Shown: in pieces, positions 50,246 through 59,609 of the stretch
How positions within the stretch are numbered: the first letter of the stretch is position 1
Layout: the number at the start of each line of letters is the position of its first letter
DNA from: Symbiodinium natans
Taxonomy: Eukaryota; Sar; Dinophyceae; Suessiales; Symbiodiniaceae
Direction of reading: 5' to 3'
DNA length: 64,000 bases
NCBI GenBank assembly: GCA_905221605.1
Contig: CAJNDS010002113.1
Span: forward strand, 1,392,524-1,456,523
Position numbers and translations under genes: made by a program
Notes under the pieces: generated by a model
Database searches by the model: none
What the model was told of the DNA's origin: nothing
What the model saw: the letters and a program-made list of their open reading frames with translations, nothing else

Positions 50246-50280
50246 GGATGGCCACGACTTTGCCGGTTTCGATCTCGTTT
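50246..50280 (+). CDS. Short exon after the element
   Basis: Reads WMATTLPVSISF in phase after the upstream piece; GTCCGA donor. Confidence 0.5.
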
Positions 50281-50451
50281 GTCCGAGCCCGCGTAATGCG
50301 ATGAGAGGGTATGAGCCCCAAAGCGATATTGAATGAGTTTGGGTGGGTTTAGGGTTTAGGGGTTTGGGGGTTTAGGGTTGTAGGGTACGGTTTAGGGTTT
50401 TAGGGTACCCTGAACCCTAACTCCTGACAAAACTGCAGCCCCTCAACGCAG

Positions 50452-50528
50452 GTGGATGGGCCGAGGTGGTGTTGGGCCGGCTGCTTGGCGAGCCGAAAGC
50501 GGGGCTGTGCTTTTGTCTAAACGGGCTC
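50452..50528 (+). CDS. Exon, unrecognised protein
   Basis: CAACGCAG acceptor, GTCTCA donor. Encodes GWAEVVLGRLLGEPKAGLCF then CLNGL. Confidence 0.85.
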
Positions 50529-50703
50529 GTCTCAACCCTAAAACCCGAAGCCCTAAACCCACAGAATCCTCAACCCCAGTACCCTAGTACCCTAAATCCT
50601 ACACCCTAAACCCTAGACCCTAGACCCTAAACCCTAAACCCTAAACCCTAAACCCAACAATTAAATCCTACACCCTGAGCCCTGAAGCTTGAACAGAAGA
50701 CAG

Positions 50704-50782
50704 GCTAAGCTTCCGGGCCGCCGTGGTGCTGGACGACGCTGGCGAAGGAGGGCCCCCCAACCGTTTTGCTCGAACTTTCGCG
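50704..50782 (+). CDS. Exon, unrecognised protein
   Basis: AAGACAG acceptor, GCG|GTTTAGGG donor. Encodes LSFRAAVVLDDAGEGGPPNR then FARTFA. Likely same protein as 50452. Confidence 0.9.
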
Positions 50783-51109
50783 GTTTAGGGTTTAGGGTTA
50801 AGGGTTTAGGGTTTGGGGTTTAGGGTTTAGGGTTTGGGGTTTGGGGTTAGGGTTTAGGGTTTAGGGTTTGGGGTCTAGGGTTCAGGGTGTAGGGTTTCGG
50901 GCGCGTGCAGAACGGCGATTCCGTTGGGTGTATCGGATACAAGGGTTTCGAGTGTTTTGCAGGGTTTACAGGATGCTTAGGGCTTACAGGATCTACGCTT
51001 AGAGGGTAGGGTCTACACAATCTACAGGCTACAGGGTGTCTAGGGTTGTACTTTGTCATAGCTGGGTAACATTTTGTATGTTCAAGGGTACTTAAACCCA
51101 ACAATGAAT

Positions 51110-51175
51110 AATAAACCCTAAACCCTAAACCCTAAACCCCAACCCTAAACCCTAAACCCTAAACCCTAAACCCTT
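51110..51175. repeat. CCCTAAA arm
   Basis: Nine units before the exon at 51199. Confidence 0.95.
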
Positions 51176-51198
51176 CTCCCAACCATGAACGAGTGTAG

Positions 51199-51275
51199 GG
51201 TTTTGGGCCAAGCTGCGCTTGTCCGGAGGCCGCGCTTGTGCCTCCCAAGCACTGCAGCTGGGCCTTGCTTGAGAG
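51199..51275 (+). CDS. Exon, frame ambiguous
   Basis: GTAG acceptor, GGTTTAGGG donor. Candidates: FWAKLRLSGGRACASQALQL or LGQAALVRRPRLCLPSTAAG. Confidence 0.65.
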
Positions 51276-51386
51276 GGTTTAGGGTTTAGGGTTTAGGGTT
51301 TAGGGTTTAGGGTTTAGCTTTTAGGTTTAGGGTTTAGGGTTTAGGGTTTAGGGTCTAGGGTTTAGGGTTTAGGGTTTAGGGTTTAG
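51276..51386. repeat. TTTAGGG arm
   Basis: About 15 units with one GCTTTTAGG break. Confidence 0.95.
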
Positions 51387-51394
51387 TGGTTCAG

Positions 51395-51502
51395 GCTTTG
51401 GGCAGCCGTCAGAAGAGTTCCTTTGTGGCAGACGGTATGCTGGAGCACTTCATGAACCTTGTGCCCCAAGCTTCTGTATCTTCTGAAGGAAGGAAGGCCT
51501 GA
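51395..51502 (+). CDS. Exon, unrecognised protein
   Basis: GGTTCAG acceptor. Encodes ALGSRQKSSFVADGMLEHFM then NLVPQASVSSEGRKA and TGA; the donor may lie before the stop. Confidence 0.75.
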   Translation, partial: ALGSRQKSSFVADGMLEHFMNLVPQASVSSEGRKA

Positions 51503-51704
51503 ACTTAAACCAAACTCTACTCGTACGTCGCATGAAGGTAGAGGCATTGTTGCTTCAGGAGGGGGAGAGTAGAAGGAGGAGGAGGAGGGGGGTTCCCAGA
51601 ATAATCTGCACAGACCCCACATCTCTCCAGGGCACGAGGTCGAGGGCTTTATGGGGTTTAGGGTTTAGGCTTTCAGGGTTTAGGGCTAGCGTGCCCTTCT
51701 TCAG

Positions 51705-51776
51705 CTTTCCGATCTTTATCAGACCACCATCCGTCACCGGCTCGCCAGCAATGTGCTCTCATTAGGAGTTTGAAGC
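51705..51776 (+). CDS. Exon candidate ending in stop
   Basis: CTTCTTCAG acceptor. Encodes LSDLYQTTIRHRLASNVLSL then GV and TGA. Confidence 0.6.
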
Positions 51777-51786
51777 CGCAAGATAG

Positions 51787-51940
51787 TGTCAGGTGGGAGC
51801 CTTGAAATCCCCAAGCCTTCAAATCCAAAGCTCAGAAACCCCAAGCCCTAAGACCCTGAAATACTGTCAGATGGGAGCCTTGAAAGCCCAAAGCCCTCAA
51901 TCCCAAAGCTCAGAAACCCCACGCCCTCAAACCCTAACCT
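51787..51940. repeat. Two-copy tandem duplication, about 78 bp
   Basis: GTCAGGTGGGAGCCTTGAAA ... AAAGCTCAGAAACCCCAAGC appears twice with about 10% difference. Confidence 0.85.
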
Positions 51941-51964
51941 TCCCCCCCTCGCCCCCCCCCCACT

Positions 51965-52075
51965 TTCCGAACCCTAAACCCTAAACCCTAAACCCCAAAC
52001 CTAAACCCTAAACCCTAAACCCTACACCCTAAACCCTAAACCCTAAACCCTAAACCCTAAACCCTAAACCCTGCA
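51965..52075. repeat. CCCTAAA arm
   Basis: About 15 units ending CCCTGCAAG at the exon acceptor. Confidence 0.95.
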
Positions 52076-52077
52076 AG

Positions 52078-52185
52078 TCGAGGCAAGTTGGAGCGGCAGC
52101 CTGCGGTGGCAAACTTTGGGCCGGCTTGACCTTGGCGCTGCTCCAGGACCAGGCCTTCGGGCTTGCGGGGCGCGAAAATCTGGGG
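52078..52185 (+). CDS. Exon, unrecognised protein
   Basis: Encodes SRQVGAAACGGKLWAGLTLA then LLQDQAFGLAGRENLG; donor GTTTGAAAGG. C-arm before, G-arm after (52192-52250). Confidence 0.8.
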
Positions 52186-52434
52186 GTTTGAAAGGTTTAG
52201 GGTTTAGGGTTTAGGGTTTAGGGTTTAGGGTTTAGGGTTTAGGGTTTCTGGGGTTTGGGAGGTTTAGGGTTTAGGGTTTCTGAGGTTTGGGGGGTTTAGG
52301 GTTTCTGGGGTTTGGGAGGTTTAGGGTTTCGGGTTTCGGGTTCAAAATTATGTTGGCTTTAGGGTATGTTTGTAGTTTGGCGGTTTTAGTGTAGTTCGTG
52401 TGTTTAGTAAGGTTTAGGGTTCATTTCTGAATTG

Positions 52435-52760
52435 GGTTTGGCCATCGTTTTAAGTTTTACGCAGGGGTTAGATTTCAAAGTGAACTTGGGTTTAGGCCCA
52501 AGGCGAGAGTTTGTGCAGCCACTGAGTCGCCTTGGGGTGAGCATTCAATACCCGTTTCTGCATCCAGTTTTCAACTTCGCCCCTACAAAAAGCCCTGCTA
52601 AGATGCAGCCTGATTCTTTGTTGAATCTAAGCTCTCAAACGTATTGGTGTCGGTTTCGCCACGGCTGGGTTTCGGGCCTGGACTTTGCGCTTCATGTCGG
52701 TATCGGCCTGGGATTTAGGTTTAGGCCGGGTGTGAGAGCATCCCTCGACGGCCACCCTCA
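52435..52760 (+). CDS. Doubtful open frame
   Basis: Over 100 codons without stop including PRREFVQPLSRLGVSIQYPF, but lower GC than the exons, repeat-like ends and no splice context. Possibly chance or a decayed exon. Confidence 0.3.
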
Positions 52761-52844
52761 AGCCCTAAACCCTAAACCCTAAGCCCTAAATTATAAACCC
52801 TAAACCCGAAACCCTAAACCCTAAACCCTAAACCCGAACCCCAG

Positions 52845-52937
52845 TTTCTACAATGACGCTGTGGGTGGCCAGCTGAGCTTCCCCACCCAAAGCAGGCACA
52901 CTGGTGAATCCCTGCTAAACCTGCTTCACCCCTGCAG
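52845..52937 (+). CDS. Exon, unrecognised protein
   Basis: CCCCAG acceptor, CTGCAG|GTTCAA donor. Encodes FYNDAVGGQLSFPTQSRHTG then ESLLNLLHPC. Confidence 0.85.
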
Positions 52938-53083
52938 GTTCAACAGCAAACCCTAAGCTCTAAACCCTAAACCCTAAACCCTAAACCCTAAACCCTAAAC
53001 CCTAAACCCTAAACCCTAAACTCTGCAATGAACCAAAACCTCAACCCTTCAAGGTCTGCCCCTTCCCCTGAGCCTAAGCCCAG

Positions 53084-53145
53084 GTTCGGGGGTACTTCGA
53101 AGCCATTCGAAGCCTTGAAGCCCCTGAGCATCCCAACCGGTTCAG
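53084..53145 (+). CDS. Exon, unrecognised protein
   Basis: GCCCAG acceptor, TTCAG|GTGTTA donor. Encodes FGGTSKPFEALKPLSIPTGS. The frame is open further upstream. Confidence 0.7.
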
Positions 53146-53154
53146 GTGTTAGGG

Positions 53155-53256
53155 TTTAGGGTTTAGGGTTTAGGGTTTAGGGTTTAGGGTTTAGGGTTTA
53201 GGGTTTAGGGTTTAGGGTTTAGGGTTTAGGGTTTAGGGTTTAGGGTTTAGGGTTTA
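53155..53256. repeat. TTTAGGG arm
   Basis: Fourteen perfect units. Confidence 0.95.
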
Positions 53257-53295
53257 GAACCCCCAAGCCCTCACCCCTGGAGGCTGTACCGACAG

Positions 53296-53363
53296 CCTCG
53301 CATGCGGACCGTGTGTGGGTGGAGATCTTCGGCCGCGGGTTCTCGTTTTCATCTTTGCGGCCC
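53296..53363 (+). CDS. Exon, unrecognised protein
   Basis: CCGACAG acceptor, GTCTTC donor. Encodes SHADRVWVEIFGRGFSFSSL. Confidence 0.75.
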
Positions 53364-53430
53364 GTCTTCTAAAGCTTCTGAGGTTATTTTCGGCTTGTTG
53401 GTTCTTGGAGAATTGATATGCCGACCGCAG

Positions 53431-53540
53431 CCACAACGACCCCAAATGAACTGAAGTGGGAAGCAGATTCGTCTGACAATGAAGAGAACATCATGAACTA
53501 TGGAATTCGCTCCCTGCTGTTCCTAATTCCTAACCTCTAA
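53431..53540 (+). CDS. Exon, acidic, ending in stop
   Basis: GACCGCAG acceptor. Encodes ATTTPNELKWEADSSDNEEN then IMNYGIRSLLFLIPNL and TAA, or spliced at GTTCCT (53519). Confidence 0.75.
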
Positions 53541-53949
53541 GCCCTAAACCCCAAGCCCTAAACGCCTGCTAGGCTGACGATTTCGGAGTTTCCGCAAAAT
53601 TCGGGGTGCCTTATTGGGGTCCTTTTTGTTTCAATAAAATCCTACTATGTGGGGGGGGGGGGGGGGTCCCTTAGTATCGTAAACCCCCAATTTATCGATC
53701 ATGATGTGCCATACCCAAACGGCGCATATGAGCGCCGAGCTATGGCATTCGAGCACCTTTGCCCACCGAAGACAGTGGAATCCAGAAGCCCGATGAACCC
53801 AACTCAAACCCAAAACCCTAACACCTTAACACCTAAACCCTGAACCCTAAACCCTAAACCCTAAACCCCTAAACCCTGAACCCAAGATACATGGAGTCGA
53901 AGCCCCGGGGACGCCTTGAACTCTGACTCTGACTCTCCACATGCCCCAG

Positions 53950-54011
53950 GCGGACGGCCCTTGATCTGCCAGGGTTCAGCAGCTCATCTGCAAAACACGA
54001 GCTCTGGAGAA
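53950..54011 (+). CDS. Exon, unrecognised protein
   Basis: CCCCAG|G acceptor, GTTCAT donor. Encodes RTALDLPGFSSSSAKHELWR. Confidence 0.75.
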
Positions 54012-54041
54012 GTTCATGGAAACCTTGTATACTTAGGCAAA

Positions 54042-54118
54042 TGGGGGTTTCCGACAATAGGGGTACCCTTTTGGGGGGTCCCCTTGAGGGGATTCTATTC
54101 TATGTGGAGTATAATATG
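54042..54118. mobile_element. Family H element, 3' end lost
   Basis: ATGGGGGTTTCCGACAATAG start and inner GGGGTACCCTTTTGGGGGGT match 26681; the 3' side decays into (TA)n. Confidence 0.75.
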
Positions 54119-54409
54119 TGTGTGTATATACTATACATATATATATATATAGATACATATATTCTGAATATTCGTGTAAATATTTCATACAGAGGTTAGA
54201 GTTCTGAATGCCAACCGCAAAACGTAGCCAGAAACCCAGTGTGCTCCCACTCCAAGCAAGCTTTGAGACGCTGCATCGCTCATCCGAAGGGATCAGGGTC
54301 TTGTGAAAGAATGCTCGACCGGAACCCTCAAAAACAACTAAGCCCGAAGCCATACACCCTCAAGCCTACACCCTGAAGCCAACAGAGGCAGCATCTTCTT
54401 GTTCTCTTT

Positions 54410-54480
54410 GGTGTCCTCTACTGGCGCATGGGCGCGGGCGCAGGCGTGCGAGTTTGCTTGCTGGGTCCCTGCAACGCGTG
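54410..54480 (+). CDS. Exon candidate
   Basis: GVLYWRMGAGAGVRVCLLGP; GC-rich, boundaries uncertain. Confidence 0.45.
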
Positions 54481-54683
54481 GAGTTTAGCCTTGAGGGTTT
54501 GTTTGTTCGCTGGCGTGTAGTAGTTGATTTCTAGTAACGCTATCGCGACGCCTTCTTGACACAATGCTTTGCTGTTCCGCTTGAAGTACCGCGCTTGGTT
54601 CTCTAAACGAGCGTTGCATCGACTTCGGTTGCCACTGGGCCCGACTCGTGACACCAGACTCGGAGATTCGCTACTACAAGGTA

Positions 54684-54819
54684 CTTGGAGGTTCATGGTA
54701 CTTATTAACCAGGTATGACTGTAAATATAACCCACTTGTAAGCCCCTTAAGTGCCTTGATATGGCTATAAGTACAATTATAAGTACAGTTAGAATTGGTT
54801 AGTAAGTAGCATGAACCTC
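54684..54819. mobile_element. Family K palindromic element
   Basis: TTGGAGGTTCATG / CATGAACCTCCAA perfect 13-bp ends; inner TAACCA...GACTGTA pairing. Sequence 54820-55080 is degenerate AAACCCT repeat. Confidence 0.85.
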
Positions 54820-55079
54820 CAATCAGTATCACTTAAGCTTCGAAGATTCACGTTCCTCGAAGTAGGCAGGCCCGGATTGGGGGTCACCTTCGGACCCTAA
54901 GCACCTTGAGCTCTATAGCACAAAATTTCCCGACCCCAGGCCCTCCTCAACCATCAGCTCGAAGGCTTTTTGTTAACCAACGAACCCCAAACCCTACCCT
55001 GTAAACCCCTCAACCCTCTAAACCTTAAGCCTCCTAAGCCGTAAACCCTCAGCCCTAAACGCTACAACAGGCCCTACAA

Positions 55080-55175
55080 ACTCTAAACCCTAAACCCTAG
55101 ACCCTAAACCCTAAACCCTAAACCCTAAACCCTAAACCCTAAACCCTAAACCCTAAACCCTAAACCCTAGACCCT
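55080..55175. repeat. CCCTAAA arm
   Basis: About 13 units with two CCCTAGA variants. Confidence 0.95.
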
Positions 55176-55189
55176 GCACTGCTGGCGAG

Positions 55190-55294
55190 GCGCTGCACCC
55201 CGCGGCCAACGCCATGGGCTCGTTCATTGCGCCCTCGGAGAGCCACGCGCGAGGCATCGCCCTGCCGTGGGCCGTCGACTCAGCAGAGGCTGGG
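55190..55294 (+). CDS. Exon, 35 codons
   Basis: GGCGAG|G acceptor, GTGTGG donor, phase 0. Encodes ALHPAANAMGSFIAPSESHA then RGIALPWAVDSAEAG. Confidence 0.9.
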
Positions 55295-55822
55295 GTGTGG
55301 GGGTTTAGGGTTTGTAGGGTTTAGGGTTTGTAGGGTTTGTAGGGTTTGTAGGGTTTGTAGGGTTTAGGGTTTGTAGGGTTGAGGGTTTAGGGCTTCGGTT
55401 TATGCGGTTTAGGGTTTTATAGGTTTTAGAGGGTTTGTGGGGATTACGGTTTAGGGGTGCACGTAAGGTTTTGAGTTTCCAGGGTTCAGGATTTGGACTG
55501 TAGGTGTCTGTCGGATGCTGTCTGCTACGAGTTGCTGGGGTGCGCTTGGCGGTTTAGGGATTACGGGCTTCATGGAGCAAAACTCCCCAAAGCCCGAGCG
55601 CTTCGACTTCGTGTGGGTTAGCTGTTGGTTTTCCTACATTTCGGCACCTATCCGTAAACTCTAAACCCTAAACCCGAAGCCCTAAACCCCTCAACCAATA
55701 AGCCCTACACCCCAAATCCCTAAAGCCCCTAACCCCTAAACCCTACATCCCAAAACCCTAAACCCTAAACCCCTATAAGCCCCAAACCCTCAATCCCCAA
55801 ACCCCTAAACCCTATAAGCCAG

Positions 55823-55912
55823 GTGCTGGACGCCCGACTGCTCCGGGCGCTGATTGGGGGCCGCCGTGTGGAGCTTGTGGCTGCTTCTGGGCGTGCAGCT
55901 GCTGTCGCTAGG
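55823..55912 (+). CDS. Exon, 30 codons
   Basis: GCCAG|G acceptor, GTCCCA donor, phase 0. Encodes VLDARLLRALIGGRRVELVA then ASGRAAAVAR. Confidence 0.9.
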
Positions 55913-55925
55913 GTCCCAAGTACCC

Positions 55926-56058
55926 TAAGGGTTTAGGGTTTAGGGTTCTAGGGTTCTAGGGTTCTAGGGTTCCAGGGTTTTAGGGTTCTAGGGTTCTAGG
56001 GTTCTAGGGTTCCAGGGTTCTAGGGTTCTAGGATTCTAGGGTTTAGGGTTTAGGGTGC
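55926..56058. repeat. Variant array, TTCTAGGG type
   Basis: About a dozen GGTTCTAG units between TTTAGGG ends: another homogenised variant. Confidence 0.95.
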
Positions 56059-56194
56059 CCTAAACCCTGAACCCCCCCTTTGCTTTTTTGTAGTTTTTAG
56101 GGGTAAGGCCAGCGATATCCTGGATCGTAAGCCTGCCAGTAAGCAAAACAATTGTGCTGTCTATAGGGGTTCAGACTAGGGCCCCAAACCCTAA

Positions 56195-56270
56195 ACACTA
56201 AACCCTAAACCCTAAACCCTAAATCTATAGAACCCTAAACCCTAAACCCTAAACCCTAAACCCTAAATCT
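56195..56270. repeat. CCCTAAA repeat in a short duplication
   Basis: The phrase CTATAGGGGTTCA-ACTAGGGCCC occurs on both sides (56161 and 56270) with CCCTAAA repeats between. Confidence 0.8.
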
Positions 56271-56433
56271 ATAGGGGTTCAAACTAGGGCCCAAAAAACT
56301 CACGAATTCTTTTCACAACCTCGCAACCCTTGGTGGCCTAGGTACGTCTGACTCCTCCGACCACCGACTCAAGCCACCCCTAAACCCTAAACCCTAAACC
56401 CTAAACCCTAAACCCTAAACCCTAAACCCTAAG

Positions 56434-56513
56434 ACGCTTGAAGCAGACCCAAGGTCTACGCCAGAGAAGCAGATTCTGGCTCGGTCCGGCAGATGGTTGA
56501 GAATCTTTGCAAT
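56434..56513 (+). CDS. Exon, unrecognised protein
   Basis: Encodes TLEADPRSTPEKQILARSGR then WLRIFAM; ATG|GTTTAGGG donor. C-arm before, G-arm after. Confidence 0.8.
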
Positions 56514-56687
56514 GGTTTAGGGTTTAGGGTTTAGGGTTTAGGGTTTAGGGTTTAGGGTTTAGGGTTCAGGGTTCAGGGTTCAGGGTTTGGGGTTCAGGTT
56601 GGTTTTCCTCTTCGTACATGGACTGAATGCTTTGCCCAACAGAAATGAAGCCCCACAAGTCCTAGTCCCTACTAACCCGTCGTGCAG

Positions 56688-56729
56688 CCTTCGGACAGCG
56701 AAGGCTCAGCGTTCACATTGCGACTCGCA
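56688..56729 (+). CDS. Exon upstream of an introner
   Basis: GTGCAG acceptor. Encodes FGQRRLSVHIATR. The GC-AG join across the element gives one continuous frame with 56853. Confidence 0.8.
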
Positions 56730-56733
56730 GCAC

Positions 56734-56852
56734 CTTAGTAGCTGAAGAAGTACACTTTATACACTTTTTGGGATACAAAATTCCCTAATATTGAACTGAA
56801 AGTGTACACTTTCTTGGGGGGGGGGGGGGAATTTCTGAACTCAGCAACTAAG
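56734..56852. mobile_element. Introner-like element, TSD GCAC/GAAC
   Basis: TIR CTTAGTAGCTGA / TCAGCAACTAAG; inner AAGTACACTTTA / AAAGTGTACACTTT; central G12. Flanks GCAC (56730-56733) and GAAC (56853-56856) look like a once-mutated duplication. Ends in AAG like the family F and G elements. Confidence 0.85.
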
Positions 56853-56926
56853 GAACTGTGTTGTGCCTCATGGGGGAGGAGGCCATGCACGAGTTCGCAT
56901 CCCTGCTTGTGGAGCTGGGCTTCGAG
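56853..56926 (+). CDS. Exon downstream of the introner
   Basis: Continues TVLCLMGEEAMHEFASLLVE then LGFE; donor GTGACG. Strongly protein-like; family unknown. Confidence 0.85.
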
Positions 56927-56961
56927 GTGACGACGTGCTAGAGCTTGAGTTTTGGGAGTTA

Positions 56962-57064
56962 CCTGAAGAACCCCAAGCCTACTTTTTTTAGGTAATTACG
57001 ATATGAGACCCAAAATAGGATTCTTTGGTAACCTACAGTAATGTAGGCTTCGGGTTTCTAAGGT
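56962..57064. mobile_element. Palindromic element, family S
   Basis: ACCTGAAGAACCCCAAGCCT / GTAGGCTTCGGGTTTCTAAGGT ends. Confidence 0.7.
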
Positions 57065-57298
57065 AGGGGTTAGGGCAGGGTTCAGGGTTCGAAGCTCCCT
57101 CAAACCCTTCCTTCATTGCCTAGGCATGATGCTCACGCTGAGACATTAGGAAGCAGACCTAACAACCCCAGACCTTCCAATTGATACAGGAACCGGCGTA
57201 TTCAATCCGGACAGATGAATCCCTGAACACCAAACCTTGAACCCTAAACCCGAAACCCGAAACCCTAAACCCTAAACCGTGCAAGCCCCATTTTTCAG

Positions 57299-57388
57299 GA
57301 GGTTCCAGCTCCTCCTGTTCTTGCTGCCGACGCCTCCGGGTGCTTCCGGGGCCAAAGGGCATCCAGCAAGAGTCTCGCACCTCGACAG
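57299..57388 (+). CDS. Exon, unrecognised protein
   Basis: TTTTTCAG acceptor. Encodes EVPAPPVLAADASGCFRGQR then ASSKSLAPRQ; donor GTCTCG (57371) or further. Confidence 0.7.
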
Positions 57389-57402
57389 ATACTACCCTTC
57401 GA

Positions 57403-57497
57403 AATGTTCCCCCCTATGCTAACAGTCCTCAACAGGGATTATAGTACCCCCTGTGATAATCCCTATTAAGGACTGTTAGTACAAGGGGGGACATCCC
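57403..57497. mobile_element. Family B palindromic element
   Basis: ATGTTCCCCCCTATGCTAAC mirrored by GTTAGTACAAGGGGGGACAT; inner AGTCCTCAACAGGGATTAT / ATAATCCCTATTAAGGACT. Confidence 0.9.
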
Positions 57498-57655
57498 TAA
57501 ACCCTAAACCCTAAACTTTAACCCCAAACCCTAAACCCTAAACCCTAATCCTAAACCCCAAACCTAAAACCAAACCCTAAACCCTAAACCCGAACCAAAG
57601 TACCCTGGGTATCCCTGGACAGTGGGACAGGCAACCCTCGTGCCTCAAGACTTGC

Positions 57656-57790
57656 CCTAAGCGTCCATGCACCTCCTTTGCTATGGACTCGGACCCTAAA
57701 CCCTAAACCCTAAACGCTAACTAACCCTAAACCCAATGGGAGGCGCTTTAAGGCCCAAGCATTCCCTATTCAGGTACATGGACACCATGG
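57656..57790. mobile_element. Family A element with CCCTAAA insert
   Basis: CTAAGCGTCCATGCACCT ... AGGTACATGGACACC, with telomeric repeat replacing part of the inner palindrome at about 57695-57735. Confidence 0.75.
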
Positions 57791-57966
57791 GTTGGAGATT
57801 GTTCTCACTTTTTGTCCTGGCTGGTCCTAGACCCGCCCCGCTCCATAACCAAAACCGTAGTTTGCAACAGGAAGGGGTTAGGGCAGAAGCCGCTGGGTAG
57901 AAACTGTGCCACCAAAAAGCCGAGAGTTCTGCATTGTACCTGCAGTGCACTTTTTCTAATTTTTTT

Positions 57967-58009
57967 TTGCGCGCGCGCGCGGGTGTGTGTGTGTGTGTGT
58001 GTGTGTGTG
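57967..58009. repeat. (GC)n(GT)n microsatellite
   Basis: GCGCGCGCGC then GTGTGT tract. Confidence 0.95.
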
Positions 58010-58037
58010 TTCTGATTTCATGCTCTGTACTTTGCAG

Positions 58038-58089
58038 GCAGTGGCCCTCCGGAGTAACCTGCACAAGTACTGGAAAGTACTGGGCTCTT
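58038..58089 (+). CDS. Exon, unrecognised protein
   Basis: TACTTTGCAG acceptor, GTCAGG donor. Encodes AVALRSNLHKYWKVLGS. Confidence 0.75.
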
Positions 58090-58202
58090 GTCAGGGGCCT
58101 TAAACTAAGTTACCAGAATCTGCATACGATATTGTTCACTAAAAAATGTTCCTAATCATGGTAGCTGAGTGGAAGTTCCTTAGCAAGAGCCCCGAGTAAG
58201 AG

Positions 58203-58280
58203 TCAACCTGCATCCTTCGTGCGACCAAGGCACCTTCCACAGTGCGCGCGAATTCGTTGAGACGACTTGGCCTCCACCTA
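58203..58280 (+). CDS. Exon candidate, frame ambiguous
   Basis: STCILRATKAPSTVRANSLR or VNLHPSCDQGTFHSAREFVE; both open. Confidence 0.55.
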
Positions 58281-58801
58281 CAGGCCATCTAAACCCCCAA
58301 ATCCTAAACCCTGAGCCCTGCACAATTAAGCCTAAAACCCTAAACCGAAACCCTATAGGGTTAGGGGCTGGGGGTTCATGTGGTTGAGGGTTCCTGAACT
58401 CCAGGAACGCATGCGTCGGAAACAGAACAAAGTAAGCATCGGAGATCCAAAAGTCCCAAACGCTCTACGCTCCACCAGCTCCTGAAACACAAACCCTTAA
58501 CCCTAAACCCGAAACCCTAAACCCTAAACCCTAAACCCTTAAGCCTCAGCTCCCTCCAAGTCTCTAAGCCCTAAAACCCAAGACCCAAGTCTCTGAACCC
58601 CCTTGAAACCTTATACCCTATAAGCAAGATAAGTCTTAGCCTGGCTGAACCCTATACATAAGCTACCATATAAAGCGTAAACCATAAAACTTAAGTGAGA
58701 TGCCTTTGGAAGGCCCTAAGCCCTAAACCCTCAACCCTAAACCTTAAATCCTAAACCCCTAACCCCTAAACCCTAAACCCTAAACCCTAAACCCTATCCA
58801 G

Positions 58802-58873
58802 GGCAGCCTTCCTGTGGCCCGGCTGTCCGGTGGCAGCTTGAGCATCCCAGCGCCGAGGACGCCGCGGTTTCGG
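58802..58873 (+). CDS. Exon, 24 codons
   Basis: TCCAG|G acceptor, GTCTTT donor, phase 0. Encodes GSLPVARLSGGSLSIPAPRT. Possibly the 5' part of the methyltransferase gene. Confidence 0.8.
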
Positions 58874-58935
58874 GTCTTTCGGGGTAGGGTTTCGGGTTTC
58901 GGGTTTAGGGTTTAGGGTTTAGGGTTTAGGGATGT

Positions 58936-59003
58936 TACCTACAGTTTTATGGGTTATACCTACTATTGAGGGGGTAGTTTCCACAAACTGTAGGTAAATA
59001 GAG
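58936..59003. mobile_element. Small palindromic element
   Basis: TTACCTACAGTTTT / AAACTGTAGGTAA with inner GGGTTATACCTACTA; TA at both edges. Confidence 0.7.
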
Positions 59004-59211
59004 TCCCAGGCAGAGTTTTGGGGGGTTTTAGGGTTGAGTGTTGAAGGGCTCAGGGTTTCGGGGTCATACGGTTCAGGGTTTCACGATCAGCCTTGGGCTG
59101 TGGGGTAACAATACCCCTTCAGGAATGGGACTGAAGTGCAACAAACAGGGTTTCTTACAGAAAGCGAACGAAGCTTTGTCTGGGGAAGGGCTGGCTTGAC
59201 GAAGCTAGCTA

Positions 59212-59330
59212 TCCTAGGTAGGATAAGGGGGACCCTCAAAAGGGAACCCTTCTTAAGCCTCTTCCGGCTCTCTTAAACAGGGACCTTATTCAGAGGGTCT
59301 ATATCCCGAAGGGTCCCCGGGCGCTGGGCT
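59212..59330. mobile_element. Family I element
   Basis: CTAGGTAGGATAAGGGGGAC with inner TTAAACAGGGACCTTATTCA, as at 16793; 3' end AAGGGTCCCC then diverges. Confidence 0.8.
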
Positions 59331-59530
59331 CTCCAGGACCAAGTTTCTTCGCCCAAGTAGCCGGCCTAACCCCTGGACCCTGAATTCCATGCACCCCAAC
59401 CCTATACTCACCCTAAACCCTAAACGCTACACGCCAAACCCTAAGCCCTAAACCCTAAACCCTAAAACCTAAACCCTAAACACTACCTAGAAAACCCTAC
59501 AAAGCCTGCATAACCTGAACCCAAAGCCAG

Positions 59531-59588
59531 GATCTGGATCGAAGTGGGCTGTAACAACTGGGAGATGTTGCTGGACAGCCTTCCCAAG
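59531..59588 (+). CDS. FkbM-type methyltransferase exon 1: SAM motif I
   Basis: AGCCAG acceptor. Encodes IWIEVGCNNWEMLLDSLPK; IEVGCNN fills the place of the D/E-x-G-x-N SAM-binding motif I of FkbM methyltransferases. A GA donor (CCAAG|GAATCA) joins directly to DGSVWLLTLEP at 59906, giving the family order; the frame is also open to a GT at 59610. Confidence 0.75.
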
Positions 59589-59609
59589 GAATCATGGTCT
59601 TACCTAAGG

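Noticed and set aside
52432-52782. 116-codon + strand frame as a gene
   Set aside because: AT-richer than the exons, repeat-derived end and no family resemblance; kept only as a doubtful entry.
54033-54735. Two reverse-strand frames over 100 codons
   Set aside because: One includes a (TA)n tract and the family H element, the other overlaps family K; neither is exon-like.
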